DNA of 64,000 bases from Zavarzinia marina (GTDB taxonomy: Bacteria > Pseudomonadota > Alphaproteobacteria > Zavarziniales > Zavarziniaceae), in assembly GCF_021568905.1 (NCBI RefSeq), contig NZ_JAKGSB010000001.1:1027639-1091638 (forward strand). Direction: 5' to 3'. Shown piece after piece: positions 45,830-54,549 of the stretch. A program made the position numbers and the translations under genes. The notes beneath the pieces were generated by a model. It saw only the letters and a list, made by a program, of their open reading frames with translations, ran no database searches and had not been told where the DNA came from. Within the stretch, counting starts at the first letter, position 1. The number at the start of each line of letters is the position of its first letter.

Positions 45830-47188
45830 ATGAACCCCATCGCCAGCCTGCTCATCGCCACGATCGCCGTCGTTTCCGCCGCCGAAGCCGCGGACGTATC
45901 GCGTCTCGGCGGCGATCTGACTCCCCTCGGCGCCATCGCCGCCGGGAATGCGGATGGTTCCATCCCGGCCTGGAACGGCGGGCTGACCGCGCCGCCGCCG
46001 GGGCTCGCGGCGGACGCCCGCCGGGCCGATCCCTTCGCCAGCGAGACGCCGCTGTTCACGATCACGGCAGCCGACGCCGACCACTATGCCGACCTGCTGC
46101 CCGACGGCCAGAAGGAAATGCTGAAGGTCTATCCCAACTACAAGATCCCGGTCTATCCGAGCCATCGCACCTGCGGCTACGCGAAGGCGGTCTATGACGG
46201 CACGAAGCGGAACGCCGAGATCGCCAAGCTGACGCCCAATGGCAACGGCCTGCTCGGCGGCACCATCGGCATCCCCTTCCCGTTCGCGACCAGCGGCATC
46301 GAGATGTTCTGGAACCACCGCATGCGGCCGCGCGGCGGCTTCAAGTTCCGGCGCAACTTCGCCGTCGCCGCCGTCTCGCGCACCGGCGACTACAAGCTGA
46401 TCAAGGTCCGCGACGAGGGCATCATCCACCTGATGGGCCCCGGCCTGAAGGCGCCCGGCGACGTCGAGGACATCTCGGCGCTGAACAACGTCTGGATCAC
46501 CTATATGGCGACGACGACCTCGCCCGCGCGCCTCGCCGGCCAGATCACCCTGGTCTACGACAACATCAACGACGACGTCGGCCCGCGCCAGGCATGGCAG
46601 TACAACCCCGGAACCCGGCGCGTGCTGCGCGCGCCCGATCTCGCCTTCGATGCGCCGGGCAACAATTCCGACGGACTCGGCACCGTCGATCAGTTCGACA
46701 TCATGAACGGCTCGCCCGAGCGCTATACCTTCAAGCACCTCGGCGACCGCGAGGCGATCATCCCCTACAACACCTATCGCGCCGGCAACGTCACGTACAA
46801 GGAACTGCTGACGGGTCAGCACGTCAACCAGGACGTCATGCGTTACGAACGCCACCGCGTCCACGTGGTCGAGGCGACGCTGCGCGAGGGCGCGCGGCAC
46901 ATCTATTCGCGCCGCGTCTTCTTCCAGGACGAGGACAGCTGGGCCTTCGCCGCCGCCACCCTGTACGACGGCAGGGACGCCATCTGGCGCTATCAGGAAG
47001 CCCCCGTCGTCAGCGCCTATCAGGTGCCCTATTGCGGCTCCGCCTTCGAGCTCAGCTATGATCTCCAGTCGGGACGCTACCTCGCGGCCGTGATGACGAA
47101 CGAGGAAAAGCCGGCGGATTGGAACGCCGAGGACGTGGATCCCGAGGATTTCACCCCCGACGCCCTGCGTTCGCTCGGCATGCGCTGA
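45830..47188 (+). CDS. DUF1329-family exported protein
   Basis: A 452-residue protein with a signal peptide (ASLLIATIAVVSAAEA). Core family motifs are LGGDLTPLGAIAAGNADGSIPAWNGG near the N-terminus, YPNYKIPVYPSHRTCGYA, WNHRMRPRG and WQYNPGTRRVLRAPDLAFD, ending in SGRYLAAVMTNEEKP. The fold is a LolB/outer-membrane lipoprotein-receptor-like beta structure; it is the standard partner of DUF1302. AAGGA lies 9 bases upstream. Probably periplasmic, binding the hydrophobic substrate or its lipid. 14 bp before the FGE gene. Confidence 0.92.
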   Translation: MNPIASLLIATIAVVSAAEAADVSRLGGDLTPLGAIAAGNADGSIPAWNGGLTAPPPGLAADARRADPFASETPLFTITAADADHYADLLPDGQKEMLKVYPNYKIPVYPSHRTCGYAKAVYDGTKRNAEIAKLTPNGNGLLGGTIGIPFPFATSGIEMFWNHRMRPRGGFKFRRNFAVAAVSRTGDYKLIKVRDEGIIHLMGPGLKAPGDVEDISALNNVWITYMATTTSPARLAGQITLVYDNINDDVGPRQAWQYNPGTRRVLRAPDLAFDAPGNNSDGLGTVDQFDIMNGSPERYTFKHLGDREAIIPYNTYRAGNVTYKELLTGQHVNQDVMRYERHRVHVVEATLREGARHIYSRRVFFQDEDSWAFAAATLYDGRDAIWRYQEAPVVSAYQVPYCGSAFELSYDLQSGRYLAAVMTNEEKPADWNAEDVDPEDFTPDALRSLGMR

Positions 47189-47202
47189 CGGGTGTCGCCG
47201 CG

Positions 47203-48177
47203 ATGTCCTCCGCGCTCCATCGCCTGCTGCTGGCGGCGGCCACGGCAACCTGTGCCGTCACGGCCGCCCTCGCCGCCTATCAGCGACCGACGCCGGCGGA
47301 CGTGCCGGCGCCGGGACAATGTTTGCCGGACGTTGCCATGCCCGATCCCGGGGCTCCACGCAGGGGCATGGTACGTCTGGCCGGCGGGGCGGCGATCCTG
47401 GGCGCCTCCCCCCTTCTGCCCGAAGAAGGACCGCCCCGCCGCGTCACCCTCGATCCGTTCTGGATCGATCCGACGGATGTGACCAACGCCCAGTTCGCCG
47501 CCTTCGTCGCGGCGACCGGTTATGTCACCAGGGCGGAACGGGGTCCGGCGCCGTCGTCCCTGGTCTTCGTCGGCGCGCGGGAGTCCGTCGATCTCAACGA
47601 TCCCGGGCAATGGTGGGCCGTCGTGCCCGGCGCCGACTGGCGCCATCCGGGCGGCCCCGACACGTCGATCGAGGGCATGGCGCATCTGCCCGTGGTCCAT
47701 GTCGCCTATGAGGATGCGCTTGCCTATGCCCGCTGGCTCGGTCGCGACCTGCCGACCGAGGCCGAATGGGAATATGCCGCGCGCGGCGGCCTCGAGGGCG
47801 CGACCTTCGCCTGGGGCGAAACCCGGCCCGGCGACGGCACCCGGCTGGCCAATACCTGGCAGGGCGTCTTTCCCCTGATGGACATGGGCACCGACGGCTA
47901 CAAGGCGCGGCCCTCGCCGGTCGGCTGTTTCCCCGCCAACGGCTTCGGCCTCTACGACATGGCCGGCAACGTCTGGCAATGGACCCGGGACCGCGGCGCC
48001 GCCGGCCATGTCGTCAAGGGCGGCTCGTTTCTCTGTTCCGACAACTACTGCTTCCGCTATCGCCCGGGCGCGCGGAGCGAGGCGGCGTCCGGCGACGGCA
48101 CGTCGCACATCGGCTTTCGCACCGTCTATCGCGACGGCGATTCCCTTCCCCAAGATCGAGAGGAAACCCAACGATGA
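47203..48177 (+). CDS. formylglycine-generating enzyme (SUMF1-type), exported
   Basis: A 324-residue member of the FGE-sulfatase family. It carries GMVRLAGGAAILGAS, PFWIDPTDVTNAQFAAFVAATGY, LPTEAEWEYAARGG, YDMAGNVWQWTRDR, and the catalytic pair in FLCSDNYCFRY (Cys278 and Cys283), followed by SHIGFRTV. Unlike many FGE-fold proteins it keeps both copper-binding cysteines, so it should be an active oxidase making formylglycine from a sulfatase cysteine. A signal-like N-terminus suggests periplasmic location. Coupled by ATGA to the sulfatase gene, its evident substrate. Confidence 0.93.
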   Translation: MSSALHRLLLAAATATCAVTAALAAYQRPTPADVPAPGQCLPDVAMPDPGAPRRGMVRLAGGAAILGASPLLPEEGPPRRVTLDPFWIDPTDVTNAQFAAFVAATGYVTRAERGPAPSSLVFVGARESVDLNDPGQWWAVVPGADWRHPGGPDTSIEGMAHLPVVHVAYEDALAYARWLGRDLPTEAEWEYAARGGLEGATFAWGETRPGDGTRLANTWQGVFPLMDMGTDGYKARPSPVGCFPANGFGLYDMAGNVWQWTRDRGAAGHVVKGGSFLCSDNYCFRYRPGARSEAASGDGTSHIGFRTVYRDGDSLPQDREETQR

Positions 48178-49823
48178 AGCGCATCCTTCTGGCGGCGGCG
48201 GTTCTTGCCGCCGTCCTCGCCGGCACCTTCTTCGCCATCGGCGGCCGTGAAGGCGTGATGCTGCTGGTCCTGCCCTGGATGACGCCCGACGTCGCGCCGC
48301 ACCGCGAGGTCGCCTGGACGCCGGGGCCGGACGCGGCGCCCACGGGCGACCGTCCGCCCAATGTCGTCGTCATCCTGGCCGACGATCTCGGCTTCAACGA
48401 CGTCAGCTTCTACGGCGGCGGTGTCGCCGGGGGCACGGTGCCGACGCCCAACATCGATTCGATCGGCCGCGACGGCGTGAACTTCACCAGTGCCTATGCC
48501 GGCAACGCCACCTGTTCGCCGTCGCGCGCCGCGATCATGACCGGGCGCTACGGCACCCGTTTCGGCTTCGAATTCACCGGCGTGCCCGTCGAATTCGCCC
48601 AGATGGTCGGCCATTTCGACCCCGACACCCCGATCCGCCCGATCTATCACGCCGACCGCGAGGCCGAGGTGCCGCCCTATCAGGACCAGGGCCTGCCGAC
48701 GAGCGAGATCACGATCGCGCGGCTGCTGTCGAAGGCCGGCTATCGCACCCTGCATCTCGGCAAGTGGCATCTGGGCGAAAGCCCGCAGTTCACGCCGCAG
48801 GCCCATGGTTTCGACGAATCCCTCGGCTTCTACTCGGGCGCCTCGCTGTTCCTGAAGAAGGACGATCCCGACGTCGTGAATTCGATGCAGGACTTCGACC
48901 CCATCGACAAGTTCCTGTGGGCGGCGCTGCCCTACGGCGTCCATTTCAACGGCGGCGAATTGTTCGAGCCGAAGGGATACATGACGGACTATCTGACGGA
49001 CGAGGCGATCAAGGCGATCGACGCCAACCGCAACCGGCCCTTCTTCATGTATCTCGCCTATAACGCGCCGCATACGCCGCTTCAGGCCACGCGCGAGGAT
49101 TACGAGGCGCTGTCCCACATCGAGGACCACACCATGCGGGTCTATGCGGCCATGATCCGCTCCCTCGACCGCAACGTCGGCCGCGTCCTCGAGGCGCTGA
49201 AGGAACGGGGCCTCGACGAGAACACCCTGGTCGTCTTCACCAGCGACAACGGCGGTGCCCACTACATCGGTCTCGACGATCTCAACAAGCCCTATCGCGG
49301 CTGGAAGGCGACCTTCTACGAGGGCGGCATCCGCGTGCCCTTCTTCATGCGCTGGCCCGGCCGGATCCCCGCCGGCTCGACCTACGCCGCCCCGATCAGC
49401 CATTTCGACATCTTCGCGACGGCGGCGGGCGCCGCCGGCCAGCCCGTGCCCGACGACCGCGTCATCGACGGCGTCGATCTCATGCCCTTCCTGACCGGCG
49501 CCGCCGCCGGCCGGCCGCACGACCGCCTGTTCTGGCGGTCCGGCCCCTATTGGGTGGTACAGTCGGGGAATTGGAAGCTTCAGGTCACGGCTCATCCCGA
49601 GGCCGTCCGGCTCTACGATCTCGACACCGATCCGGGCGAGCGCGACGATCTCGCCGCCAGCCGGAAGGACAAGGTGGCGGAACTGCGCGCCATGCTGGAC
49701 GCCTTCGAGAAAGAGCAGGCAAAGCCCCTGTGGCCGTCCCTGGTCGAGGCGCCGATCACCCTGGACCAGCCCCTGAACCGGCCCTGGCACGACGGCGAGG
49801 CCTATATCTACTGGTCGAATTGA
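48174..49823 (+). CDS. exported type I sulfatase (Cys-type)
   Basis: A 549-residue sulfatase with an N-terminal signal/anchor helix (ILLAAAVLAAVLAGTFFAIGG). The formylglycine motif is C-S-P-S-R-A-A-I-M-T-G-R at Cys114. Metal ligands are in VVILADDLGFNDVSF and FTSDNGGAHYIG, with LHLGKWHLGE and APHTPLQATREDYE between. It should hydrolyse a sulfate monoester in the periplasm after modification by the upstream FGE. Substrate is unknown; the DUF1302/DUF1329 neighbours point to something hydrophobic such as an alkyl, aryl or sterol sulfate (inference). Confidence 0.94.
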   Translation: MKRILLAAAVLAAVLAGTFFAIGGREGVMLLVLPWMTPDVAPHREVAWTPGPDAAPTGDRPPNVVVILADDLGFNDVSFYGGGVAGGTVPTPNIDSIGRDGVNFTSAYAGNATCSPSRAAIMTGRYGTRFGFEFTGVPVEFAQMVGHFDPDTPIRPIYHADREAEVPPYQDQGLPTSEITIARLLSKAGYRTLHLGKWHLGESPQFTPQAHGFDESLGFYSGASLFLKKDDPDVVNSMQDFDPIDKFLWAALPYGVHFNGGELFEPKGYMTDYLTDEAIKAIDANRNRPFFMYLAYNAPHTPLQATREDYEALSHIEDHTMRVYAAMIRSLDRNVGRVLEALKERGLDENTLVVFTSDNGGAHYIGLDDLNKPYRGWKATFYEGGIRVPFFMRWPGRIPAGSTYAAPISHFDIFATAAGAAGQPVPDDRVIDGVDLMPFLTGAAAGRPHDRLFWRSGPYWVVQSGNWKLQVTAHPEAVRLYDLDTDPGERDDLAASRKDKVAELRAMLDAFEKEQAKPLWPSLVEAPITLDQPLNRPWHDGEAYIYWSN

Positions 49824-49846
49824 GCCCCGATCGCGACGAGGAAATC

Positions 49847-50947
49847 ATGACCGCGCCCTATATCCTCCACGGCTGGCACCTGTCCTATTACAGCGGCAAG
49901 ATGCGCGGCTACCTGCGCTACAAGGGCATTCCCTTCGTCGAGAAGAAAATCGATGCCCTGACGCTGCTGTGGCGTATCCCGGCCAGGACCGGCGTCGTGG
50001 TGATGCCGGTGGTCCAGACCCCCGAAGGCCGCTGGCTGCAGGACACCACCGACATCATCGCCGAACTGGAGCGCTGCTTTCCCGCCCGGCCGGTGCTGCC
50101 GCAGACGCCGCGCCAGCGTCTGGCCGCCATGATGATCGAGGCCTGGGCGGACGAATGGTGGATTCCCCCGGCCCTGCACTATCGCTGGTCCTTCCCCGAG
50201 AACTACGCCCTGTTCGAGCACGACGCGGGCACGGCGCTCGCCCCTTTCGGGCCGGGCCTGCTGCAGCGGCTGCTGGCACGCCGCGCCGCCCGCACGCTGC
50301 GCGGCTATCTCGACGCCATCGGCGTCGTGCCCGAGCAGCACGCATTGATCGAGCGCTGGACCGTCGCCATGCTGGATGCCCTGGAGCACCATTTCGAGGC
50401 CCATCCCTATCTTCTCGGCGGCGCGCCCAGCCTGGCGGATTTCGCGCTGATCGGGCCGCTCTACGCCCATCTGGGGCGGGATCCGGCGCCGCTGCGCGAT
50501 CTCGTCACGCCGCGTCGCCGGCTGCGGGCGTGGATCGAGCGCACCCACGACGGCCGGGGCGCCGAGGGGACGTGGCTGCCGGACGACGCCCTGCCGGCCA
50601 CGCTGACGCCCGTGCTGCGCTCGATCTTCGGTGAATTCTTCCCGCTGGCCCGGACGATCGGGGACAGTCTGACGAAGACGGTGGCGGCCATGGCGGCGGG
50701 CGAGAAGAAACTGTCGCGCACCCTGGGTCCCGTCACGACCACCATGCAGGGCGAACCGTTCCGCCGCGACGCGCTGCCCTATACCCTGTGGATGGCCCAG
50801 CGCATACAGGACGAATACCGTGCCATGAACGAGAACATGCGCGGCACCGTTCAGGGCTGGCTCGGCGACCATGACGCCACCGGCATCCTCGACGACGATT
50901 TCGGCCCCCGCCTGCGCCGGGACGGCCTGGGGGCCGCGCTGGCCTGA
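49847..50947 (+). CDS. glutathione S-transferase family protein
   Basis: A 366-residue, unusually long GST-fold protein. The thioredoxin-like N-terminal domain opens YILHGWHLSYYSGKMRGYLRY, with the cis-Pro motif VVMPVVQTPEGRWLQDTTDI; the all-helical domain contains HPYLLGGAPSLADFALIGPLY. A C-terminal ~130-residue extension with MNENMRGTVQGWLGDHD is not part of the classic GST fold. GAGGAA precedes the ATG, 23 bp after the sulfatase stop, so it belongs to the cluster. Role may be conjugation, isomerisation or binding of the substrate. Confidence 0.88.
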   Translation: MTAPYILHGWHLSYYSGKMRGYLRYKGIPFVEKKIDALTLLWRIPARTGVVVMPVVQTPEGRWLQDTTDIIAELERCFPARPVLPQTPRQRLAAMMIEAWADEWWIPPALHYRWSFPENYALFEHDAGTALAPFGPGLLQRLLARRAARTLRGYLDAIGVVPEQHALIERWTVAMLDALEHHFEAHPYLLGGAPSLADFALIGPLYAHLGRDPAPLRDLVTPRRRLRAWIERTHDGRGAEGTWLPDDALPATLTPVLRSIFGEFFPLARTIGDSLTKTVAAMAAGEKKLSRTLGPVTTTMQGEPFRRDALPYTLWMAQRIQDEYRAMNENMRGTVQGWLGDHDATGILDDDFGPRLRRDGLGAALA

Positions 50948-50963
50948 GGCGGCGCGGCGGGCG

Positions 50964-51446
50964 TCAGCCCTCGATCTGCATGATGCGGTCGACGCGAAGC
51001 GCCACCAGAAGCTCGTTCTGGAGGCGGAAGACGCCGTCGGCGAGATGGCGCCAGCGGGCATCCATGGTGGGGGGATTGGCCTCGAATGTATTGTCGGCCA
51101 GTTCGATCACTTCGCCGACCGCATCGACCAGAAGCGTATAGGTCTCGCCCCGATGGCTGACGGTGACGCCGACCCGCTTCTGTCCGGTGGTCAGGGGCGG
51201 CACGCGCAGCACTTCGCGCATGTCGATGGCGGTGACGATCTTGCCGCGCAGGTTGATCAGGCCCGCGACCTCGGGCGCCGCCAGCGGCACCTTGGTCACC
51301 TTCTCGGGCACGACGATGTCGTGGACGTCGAGAATGGGCAGACCGAAGAGTTGGCCCGCCACGGTCATGGTCACGAACTGGCGCCGGTCGCCGGCCGCGC
51401 CCTGCTTCGGGCCGGTCTTCCGTTCCTCAATCATCGTGTCGGGCAT
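50964..51446 (-). CDS. CheW-like chemotaxis coupling protein
   Basis: A 160-residue single-domain CheW. Core features are FVTMTVAGQLFGLPILDVHDIVV, then VAGLINLRGKIVTAIDMREVL and YTLLVDAVGEVIELA with a final LLVALRVDRIMQIEG. It should link receptors to CheA. No other che or receptor gene is in the window, so it is an orphan here. Start at 51446 is preferred (GAGGAA upstream); an in-frame ATG at 51488 exists. Convergent with the GST gene. Confidence 0.93.
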   Translation of the reverse strand: MPDTMIEERKTGPKQGAAGDRRQFVTMTVAGQLFGLPILDVHDIVVPEKVTKVPLAAPEVAGLINLRGKIVTAIDMREVLRVPPLTTGQKRVGVTVSHRGETYTLLVDAVGEVIELADNTFEANPPTMDARWRHLADGVFRLQNELLVALRVDRIMQIEG

Positions 51447-51505
51447 GGTCGTCGGGATTCCTCGCTGTTCCGAAACGAGGCTAGGCAAAGAGAATTAAGA
51501 CCGGC

Positions 51506-51841
51506 CTAACGGCCGATCAGCCGCTGCCACCAGGATTTCCGGGGCGCGGGCTTGGGCGCCGGGTTCGGGGCAAGGCGCGGTTCCGCCGTGCGCGCCATGG
51601 CGACGCCTGTCTGCGTGCCGCGCTTCGGCGCCTTCCATTCCCACAGCGTCGTTGTCATGAAGGTATTGGTCTGATCGTCGAACCGCTCGATGTTGACGCG
51701 GACCCCCGCGTGCTGGCCGCGCAGTCGCTGGCCGTGGTCCAGGGCGTCCTCCCGCTCCTCATGGACGTCGACCACGGTCCACCGGCCGGACCGCAGGATC
51801 AGCACTTCGTAGACCCGCTTCTTTTCGCTCAGATCCGTCAT
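51506..51841 (-). CDS. hypothetical protein with Pro/Arg-rich tail
   Basis: A 111-residue protein. The folded N-terminal part (KKRVYEVLILRSGRWTVVDVHEEREDALDHGQRL, then VRVNIERFDDQTNTFMTTTLW) looks like a small alpha/beta domain. The last 35 residues are Pro/Arg/Lys-rich and end WWQRLIGR, possibly an amphipathic membrane-touching helix. It is similar in pattern to short conserved alphaproteobacterial hypotheticals. It lies 59 bp from the convergent-side CheW gene and is divergent from the YihY gene. Function unknown. Confidence 0.75.
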   Translation of the reverse strand: MTDLSEKKRVYEVLILRSGRWTVVDVHEEREDALDHGQRLRGQHAGVRVNIERFDDQTNTFMTTTLWEWKAPKRGTQTGVAMARTAEPRLAPNPAPKPAPRKSWWQRLIGR

Positions 51842-51987
51842 CACCTCGCACCGTCGTTCGAATGCATGCCTGGCGTTTCGCATGCCGGGAAACCGGCGCC
51901 GCAAGTCCGTCTCGCGGCGGCCATTCCCGCACAATGCGCAAGGATCCCTTGACCATTGGTTACCAGGACCGGCATTCCTAGGGTACC

Positions 51988-54420
51988 ATGTCTGACGTCG
52001 AGACAAAGCAGTCCGGCACGCGTCCGGGGCCGGTCACGCGTCAGGGGGCGGTGTTGCGCCTCGTGCTGGCGCCGCTGTTCCTTGCCGGGCGTATCGTGAA
52101 GGCGCTGTTCCGCGCCCTGCTGCGTGCCAGCCGCGAGGACGCGACCCATCTGGCCGCCTATCTCGCCTTCACCGGCCTTCTCGCGATGTTCCCCTTCCTG
52201 ATCGCGCTGGCGGCGCTGGCGGGCAGCCTGGGCACGGCGGCAAGCGCCGAACAGGCGGTGCAGACCCTGTTCACCTTCCTGCCCGAGGACGTCGCCAAGA
52301 CCCTGGCGCCGGCGGTGCGCGAGGTTCTGACCTCCCGGCACAATTCGAACGTCCTGACCATCGGCGTCCTGGTCACGCTCTATACCGCCGGCAATGGCGT
52401 CGCGGCCCTTCGCGTCGCCCTGAACCGGGCTTACGGCGCCGTCGAGCACCGCTGGTTCGTGACCGTCACCGCGATCCACCTGGGCCTCGTGGTGGTGGGC
52501 GCCGTCGCCATGATCGGCATTTCCTTCGCCGTCATCCTGGGACCGCAGATCTGGGATTTCCTGGTGAAACCCTATGCGCCGCCGTCCTGGGGCCGGCCCT
52601 TGTGGGACGTCGCGCGCTATGGCGCGGGCACCCTGATGGTCTTCCTGTCGCTGGTCGCCATGCATTGGCTGTTGCCGGCCCGACACCTGAAGATCCGCAC
52701 CATCATGCCGGGTGCTTTTCTGACTACCTTCGGCTGGATCATATCGGCCAGTCTGTTTTCGCTCTTCCTGCGCAACCTGGGTAACTATAATGTCACCTAC
52801 GGGAGCCTCGGCTCCATCGTGGTCGTGCTGGTATTCTTCTACGCGAGCGCGACTCTTCTCTTGATCGGTGCCCATTTCAACATGGCGCTGTTCAAGATCG
52901 AACCCACATCCCCCCCACCCCGTAAACCACTAGTTACAATGGGTGCCATAACCGAGCGTGGCCGCCGCGCCTTACGCTCGCTGTTCAGGAGAACGTTGAC
53001 CATGGACCGCCAGACGATGCATACGGCTTTCGCCGGACGGGTCGTGATGATCGGCTTCGGCTCGATCGGCCAAGGGGTGCTGCCGCTGATCTTGCGACAC
53101 ATCGACATGCCGGCCAGCCGCATCACGATCATCAACGCCGTCCAGGACGGCGCCGCGGTCGCTGCGGAATATGGCGCCACCTTCATCGAGGAAAAGCTGA
53201 CCCCCGACAATTACGTCGGCATCGTCGAGCCCCTGCTCGAGGACGGCGACTTCCTGGTCAACCTCTCGGTCGACGTCTCCTCCCTCGACCTGATCGAACT
53301 GGCGCAGAAGCGCGGTGCCTTCTACATCGACACCTGCATCGAGCCCTGGCTCGGCGGCTATACCGGCAAGGGCCTGAGCGAAACCGAGCGGTCGAACTAT
53401 GGCCTCCGCGAAAAGGCGCTGGCGCTGAAGGCGAAATATGAGGGCGGCCCGACCGCCGTCGTCACCCACGGCGCCAACCCGGGCCATGTCAGCCATCTGG
53501 TCAAACAGGCCCTCCTCGACATCGCCGCCGCCTGCGGCGCCCCCGCCGAAAAGCCGGCCACGCGGGACGGCTGGGCGAGGCTGGCGCAGAGCCTCGGCGT
53601 GAAGGTCATCCACATCGCCGAGCGCGACAGCCAGAAGGCCGACGTGCCGAAGGCGATCGGGGAATTCGTCAACACCTGGTCGGTCGACGGCTTCGTCGGC
53701 GAAGGCTGCCAGCCCGCCGAACTCGGCTGGGGCACCCACGAGAAGACCTTCCCGCCCGACGGCGGCCGTCACGAGATCGGCAAGGGCGCCGCGATCTTCC
53801 TGAAGCGCCCCGGCGCCTCCCAGCGCGTGCGCACCTGGACGCCGCTGGAAGGCCCGTTCCACGGCTTCCTGATCACCCATTCGGAATCGATCTCGCTCGC
53901 CGACTATCTGACGGTCGAGGAGAACGGCGAGGTGGTCTATCGCCCGACCAGCCACTACGCCTATCACCCGGCGGACGACGCCGTGCTCTCGGTCCACGAG
54001 CTGGCCGGCAAGAACTGGAAGATGCAGGACAGGAAGCGCCTGATGATGGACGAGATCGTCTCGGGCTGCGACGAACTCGGCGTGCTGCTGGCCGGCCATG
54101 CCAAGGGCGCCTATTGGCTCGGCTCCCAGCTCGACATCCAGACCGCGCGCGACCTTGCGCCCCACAATGGCGCCACCACCCTGCAGGTGACCGCCGCCGT
54201 CCTCGCCGGCATGGTCTGGGCGATCGAAAATCCGGGCCGGGGCATCGTCGAGCCCGAGGAAATGGACTTCGAACGCTGCCTCGACATCGCCGGGCCCTAT
54301 TGGGGTCCACGCGTGGGCGTCTTCACCGACTGGACTCCGCTCCAGGGTCGGGGCGAATTGTTCCCCGAGGATGTCGACACCAGCGATCCCTGGCAGTTCA
54401 AGAACATCAGGGTGATCTGA
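51988..54420 (+). CDS. in-frame YihY/BrkB membrane protein-homospermidine synthase fusion
   Basis: One open frame of 810 codons. Residues ~1-310 are a YihY/BrkB protein with six helices and motifs THLAAYLAFTGLLAMFPFL, YGAVEHRWFVTVTAI and YGSLGSIVVVLVFFYASATLLLIGAHFN. Residues ~338-810 are a full homospermidine synthase. The joint (EPTSPPPRKPLVTMGAITER) is encoded by an AT-richer stretch with a C7 tract at 52910-52916; a one-base insertion or deletion there would end YihY within eight codons (TAA or TAG). So this is either a true fusion, a phase-variable junction or a sequence error. The internal start at 53002 makes a separate Hss likely in any case. Confidence 0.75.
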   Translation: MSDVETKQSGTRPGPVTRQGAVLRLVLAPLFLAGRIVKALFRALLRASREDATHLAAYLAFTGLLAMFPFLIALAALAGSLGTAASAEQAVQTLFTFLPEDVAKTLAPAVREVLTSRHNSNVLTIGVLVTLYTAGNGVAALRVALNRAYGAVEHRWFVTVTAIHLGLVVVGAVAMIGISFAVILGPQIWDFLVKPYAPPSWGRPLWDVARYGAGTLMVFLSLVAMHWLLPARHLKIRTIMPGAFLTTFGWIISASLFSLFLRNLGNYNVTYGSLGSIVVVLVFFYASATLLLIGAHFNMALFKIEPTSPPPRKPLVTMGAITERGRRALRSLFRRTLTMDRQTMHTAFAGRVVMIGFGSIGQGVLPLILRHIDMPASRITIINAVQDGAAVAAEYGATFIEEKLTPDNYVGIVEPLLEDGDFLVNLSVDVSSLDLIELAQKRGAFYIDTCIEPWLGGYTGKGLSETERSNYGLREKALALKAKYEGGPTAVVTHGANPGHVSHLVKQALLDIAAACGAPAEKPATRDGWARLAQSLGVKVIHIAERDSQKADVPKAIGEFVNTWSVDGFVGEGCQPAELGWGTHEKTFPPDGGRHEIGKGAAIFLKRPGASQRVRTWTPLEGPFHGFLITHSESISLADYLTVEENGEVVYRPTSHYAYHPADDAVLSVHELAGKNWKMQDRKRLMMDEIVSGCDELGVLLAGHAKGAYWLGSQLDIQTARDLAPHNGATTLQVTAAVLAGMVWAIENPGRGIVEPEEMDFERCLDIAGPYWGPRVGVFTDWTPLQGRGELFPEDVDTSDPWQFKNIRVI
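52910..52916 (+). repeat. C7 homopolymer at the YihY-Hss joint
   Basis: Seven Cs followed by A and four more Cs. Reading one base fewer or one more gives an in-frame TAG (52930-52932) or TAA respectively just downstream, so the tract decides whether YihY and Hss are fused. Directly visible. Confidence 0.9.
53002..54420 (+). CDS. hss: homospermidine synthase (internal start)
   Basis: Read from the ATG at 53002 (AGGAG 11 bases upstream) the frame gives 472 residues, the normal length for bacterial homospermidine synthase, which makes sym-homospermidine from putrescine. The Rossmann start is FAGRVVMIGFGSIGQGVLPLILRHI; conserved blocks include FYIDTCIEPWLGGY, VVTHGANPGHVSHLVKQAL, FVGEGCQPAELGWGTHEK, HGFLITHSESISLADYLTV and the C-terminal ATTLQVTAAVLAGMVWAIE. 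The same frame continues upstream into YihY, but family similarity starts here, so a free enzyme is probably made. Confidence 0.93.
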   Translation: MDRQTMHTAFAGRVVMIGFGSIGQGVLPLILRHIDMPASRITIINAVQDGAAVAAEYGATFIEEKLTPDNYVGIVEPLLEDGDFLVNLSVDVSSLDLIELAQKRGAFYIDTCIEPWLGGYTGKGLSETERSNYGLREKALALKAKYEGGPTAVVTHGANPGHVSHLVKQALLDIAAACGAPAEKPATRDGWARLAQSLGVKVIHIAERDSQKADVPKAIGEFVNTWSVDGFVGEGCQPAELGWGTHEKTFPPDGGRHEIGKGAAIFLKRPGASQRVRTWTPLEGPFHGFLITHSESISLADYLTVEENGEVVYRPTSHYAYHPADDAVLSVHELAGKNWKMQDRKRLMMDEIVSGCDELGVLLAGHAKGAYWLGSQLDIQTARDLAPHNGATTLQVTAAVLAGMVWAIENPGRGIVEPEEMDFERCLDIAGPYWGPRVGVFTDWTPLQGRGELFPEDVDTSDPWQFKNIRVI

Positions 54421-54549
54421 GGCGGGCCGGGCGGCGGCGCATGCCGCCCATGTCCCCGCATTTTCGGGCCGCATCTTGCGTGCGGCGCGGCGGGGCACTA
54501 GCTTTGTCTATCGATCCAACCTACCGCGCCTGCGGTTTGGAGTTTGCTC

